Shown here: positions 11,310-12,466 of the stretch, one piece after another | Layout: each line of letters starts with the position of its first letter | Numbering within the stretch: the first letter of the stretch is position 1 | Assembly: GCA_029259675.1 (NCBI GenBank) | Contig: JAJDES010000629.1 | Location: 1 to 12,466, forward strand | Length of the DNA stretch: 12,466 nucleotides | DNA from: Planctomycetota bacterium | GTDB taxonomy: Bacteria; Planctomycetota; UBA1135; GCA-002686595 | Direction: 5' to 3' | Made by a program: the position numbers and the translations under genes | The notes under the pieces: generated by a model | What the model was told of the DNA's origin: nothing | What the model saw: only the letters and a program-made list of their open reading frames with translations | The model's database searches: none

Positions 11310-12466
11310 TGAGAGACCGGCACAAAGCGCGTTTCTACCTCGGCATGATTGCTTTTGCCCTCGCATCTGCAGGCGGCGGGTCCCTGCATGCGTCCGCGCA
11401 AGTGCGCGAATTAGAGCGAGATCAATCCGGTTACGCGATTGAAGTGCGGCGCACGTTCACGATGAACGATGCCGATCAAATCTTCGAACGAGGCTTGATC
11501 GTGACGCGCGGCACCAAAATTGAGTACGTCGGTCCGAAGGTCGAGCTGCCTGCCGGCTATCAGTTGATTGAGCGTGTGAAGGCATGGGCATACCCTGGCT
11601 TGGTCGATTTGCACACCCATGTGCACACGGGCGGCTGGGGAGATGTCAACACAAGCATTGTCAACATCAATGCGGAATTGAGCGCAACTCCGGCCTACGT
11701 GCCTTCCAACGCACTTGTTCAGCGAGCGTGTTCTGCGGGAGTGACCACTTTGCTGGGCATCCCGGGCAGCGCAACGGGCATGGGCGGCTTTGGAATCCTG
11801 TACAAGTCGAAGACTCACTCGGGCTTCGATTCCAGCGTGCTCGCCAATCCGGGCGGATTGAAAGTTGCTCAAACGCACAACCCCGATCGACGCAATGGCG
11901 CCATTTTGCGCAGTTGGGCGGGACTCGGTTGGATGCTAGAGGACATCAACGACAAAGCGGTTGCAGCGCTCAAGCAAGACCGTTTCGATCCACAGCTCGA
12001 AAACCTCAAGCGCGTACACGCGGGCGAATTGCCCGTTTTGATTCACACTGCGGGAGTTGAGGGTGCCGCCGCCACGGCCCGAATGTGGCGCCGGACTTAC
12101 AACACGCGCAGCGTATTGAGTCACGGCAGTTTTGATGGATGGAAGGCGGCAGAGTTCGTCGCTTCGTTGGGCATGCCCGTAAATCACGGGCCGCGCACCA
12201 CGGACTTTTATTCGACCCGTTCGGGTCGCATCGAGCCCACCGCCTGGCACTTCGCCAACTCGGGCGGGCCGAATTTTTCGCTGAACACGGACTCGAGCAT
12301 CATTCCCCAGGAAGAATTCTTCCTGCAGGGAGCCATGGCGGCGCGGCAGGGATGTGACTCCTATGCGATGCTGCGCGCAATGACGATTCACCCCGCGCGG
12401 GCCTTTGGCTACGACGACCGCGTGGGCAGTTTGGAGCGAGGTAAGGACGCGGACATTGTGATCTCC
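11309..12466 (+). CDS. Exported amidohydrolase H, complete metal-ligand set, truncated by window end
   Basis: The frame is open from the ATG at 11309 to the last base, giving 386 residues with no stop, so the C-terminus lies outside the window. The ATG overlaps the stop of G by one base, with GAAAGG at 11292-11297. The signal peptide has a basic n-region MRDRHKAR, a hydrophobic core 9-22 and likely cleavage after ASA (28-30). The strand-1 motif PGLVDLHTHVHTGG is intact (His102, His104). 'GFGILYKSKT' carries Lys166 at the place of Lys195 of F. His246 ('LIHTAG'), His272 ('LSHGSFDGW') and Asp328 ('SLNTDSS') complete the site. The sequence stops inside the C-terminal sandwich signature 'VGSLERGKDADIVIS', so only some 30-50 residues should be missing. 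It shares the IPGSAT and HGSFDG segments with F and G but is more diverged from them than they are from each other. Confidence 0.88.
   Translation, partial: MRDRHKARFYLGMIAFALASAGGGSLHASAQVRELERDQSGYAIEVRRTFTMNDADQIFERGLIVTRGTKIEYVGPKVELPAGYQLIERVKAWAYPGLVDLHTHVHTGGWGDVNTSIVNINAELSATPAYVPSNALVQRACSAGVTTLLGIPGSATGMGGFGILYKSKTHSGFDSSVLANPGGLKVAQTHNPDRRNGAILRSWAGLGWMLEDINDKAVAALKQDRFDPQLENLKRVHAGELPVLIHTAGVEGAAATARMWRRTYNTRSVLSHGSFDGWKAAEFVASLGMPVNHGPRTTDFYSTRSGRIEPTAWHFANSGGPNFSLNTDSSIIPQEEFFLQGAMAARQGCDSYAMLRAMTIHPARAFGYDDRVGSLERGKDADIVIS

Overview
The window is almost wall-to-wall coding, all on the + strand. It holds a single family: eight consecutive genes carrying nine amidohydrolase-superfamily domains (metal-dependent hydrolase fold, the imidazolonepropionase-like branch, COG1228/PF01979). 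The eighth gene runs off the right edge. Every gene starts with a signal peptide or a hydrophobic N-terminal segment, so the whole set is probably exported. I see no tRNA, rRNA, CRISPR array, insertion sequence or phage gene. The DNA is moderately GC-rich with ordinary bacterial codon use. Exported amidohydrolase paralogues in tandem, long basic N-regions before the hydrophobic core and mixed Shine-Dalgarno strength fit a planctomycete-like or other free-living environmental bacterium, but this placement is a guess.

Layout: A (17-1441), B (1457-2581) and C (2581-3957) form a tight block. A 134-base gap follows, the only intergenic stretch above about 75 bases. Then come D (4092-5600), E (5603-8551, a double-domain fusion), F (about 8626-10026), G (10026-11309) and H (11309 to the window end). 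Junctions B/C, F/G and G/H share one base (TGATG or TAATG). D/E and E/F also have possible overlapping starts (GTGA, TTGA). This is the architecture of a translationally coupled operon.

The most notable feature is a split in active-site state. In the six domains of genes A to E, the strand-1 HxH metal motif is broken in six different ways, and most other expected ligands are also gone. The fold signatures remain: the N-terminal beta-sandwich, the 'PG-x-I-D' turn, and the C-terminal 'VGSLE-x-GKDADLVL-x-G-x-P' sandwich. Genes F, G and H at the 3' end keep the full ligand set (HxH, His, His, Asp). The operon therefore seems to encode five exported pseudo-amidohydrolase proteins (six inactive-looking domains) together with at least three enzymes that look competent. 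Four of the five degenerate proteins also carry charged low-complexity segments, and one carries an inserted small beta-rich domain; the intact ones have neither. A possible reading is an exported multi-subunit assembly in which degenerate copies act as scaffolds, binding proteins or regulators for catalytic ones. The substrate cannot be read from the sequence.
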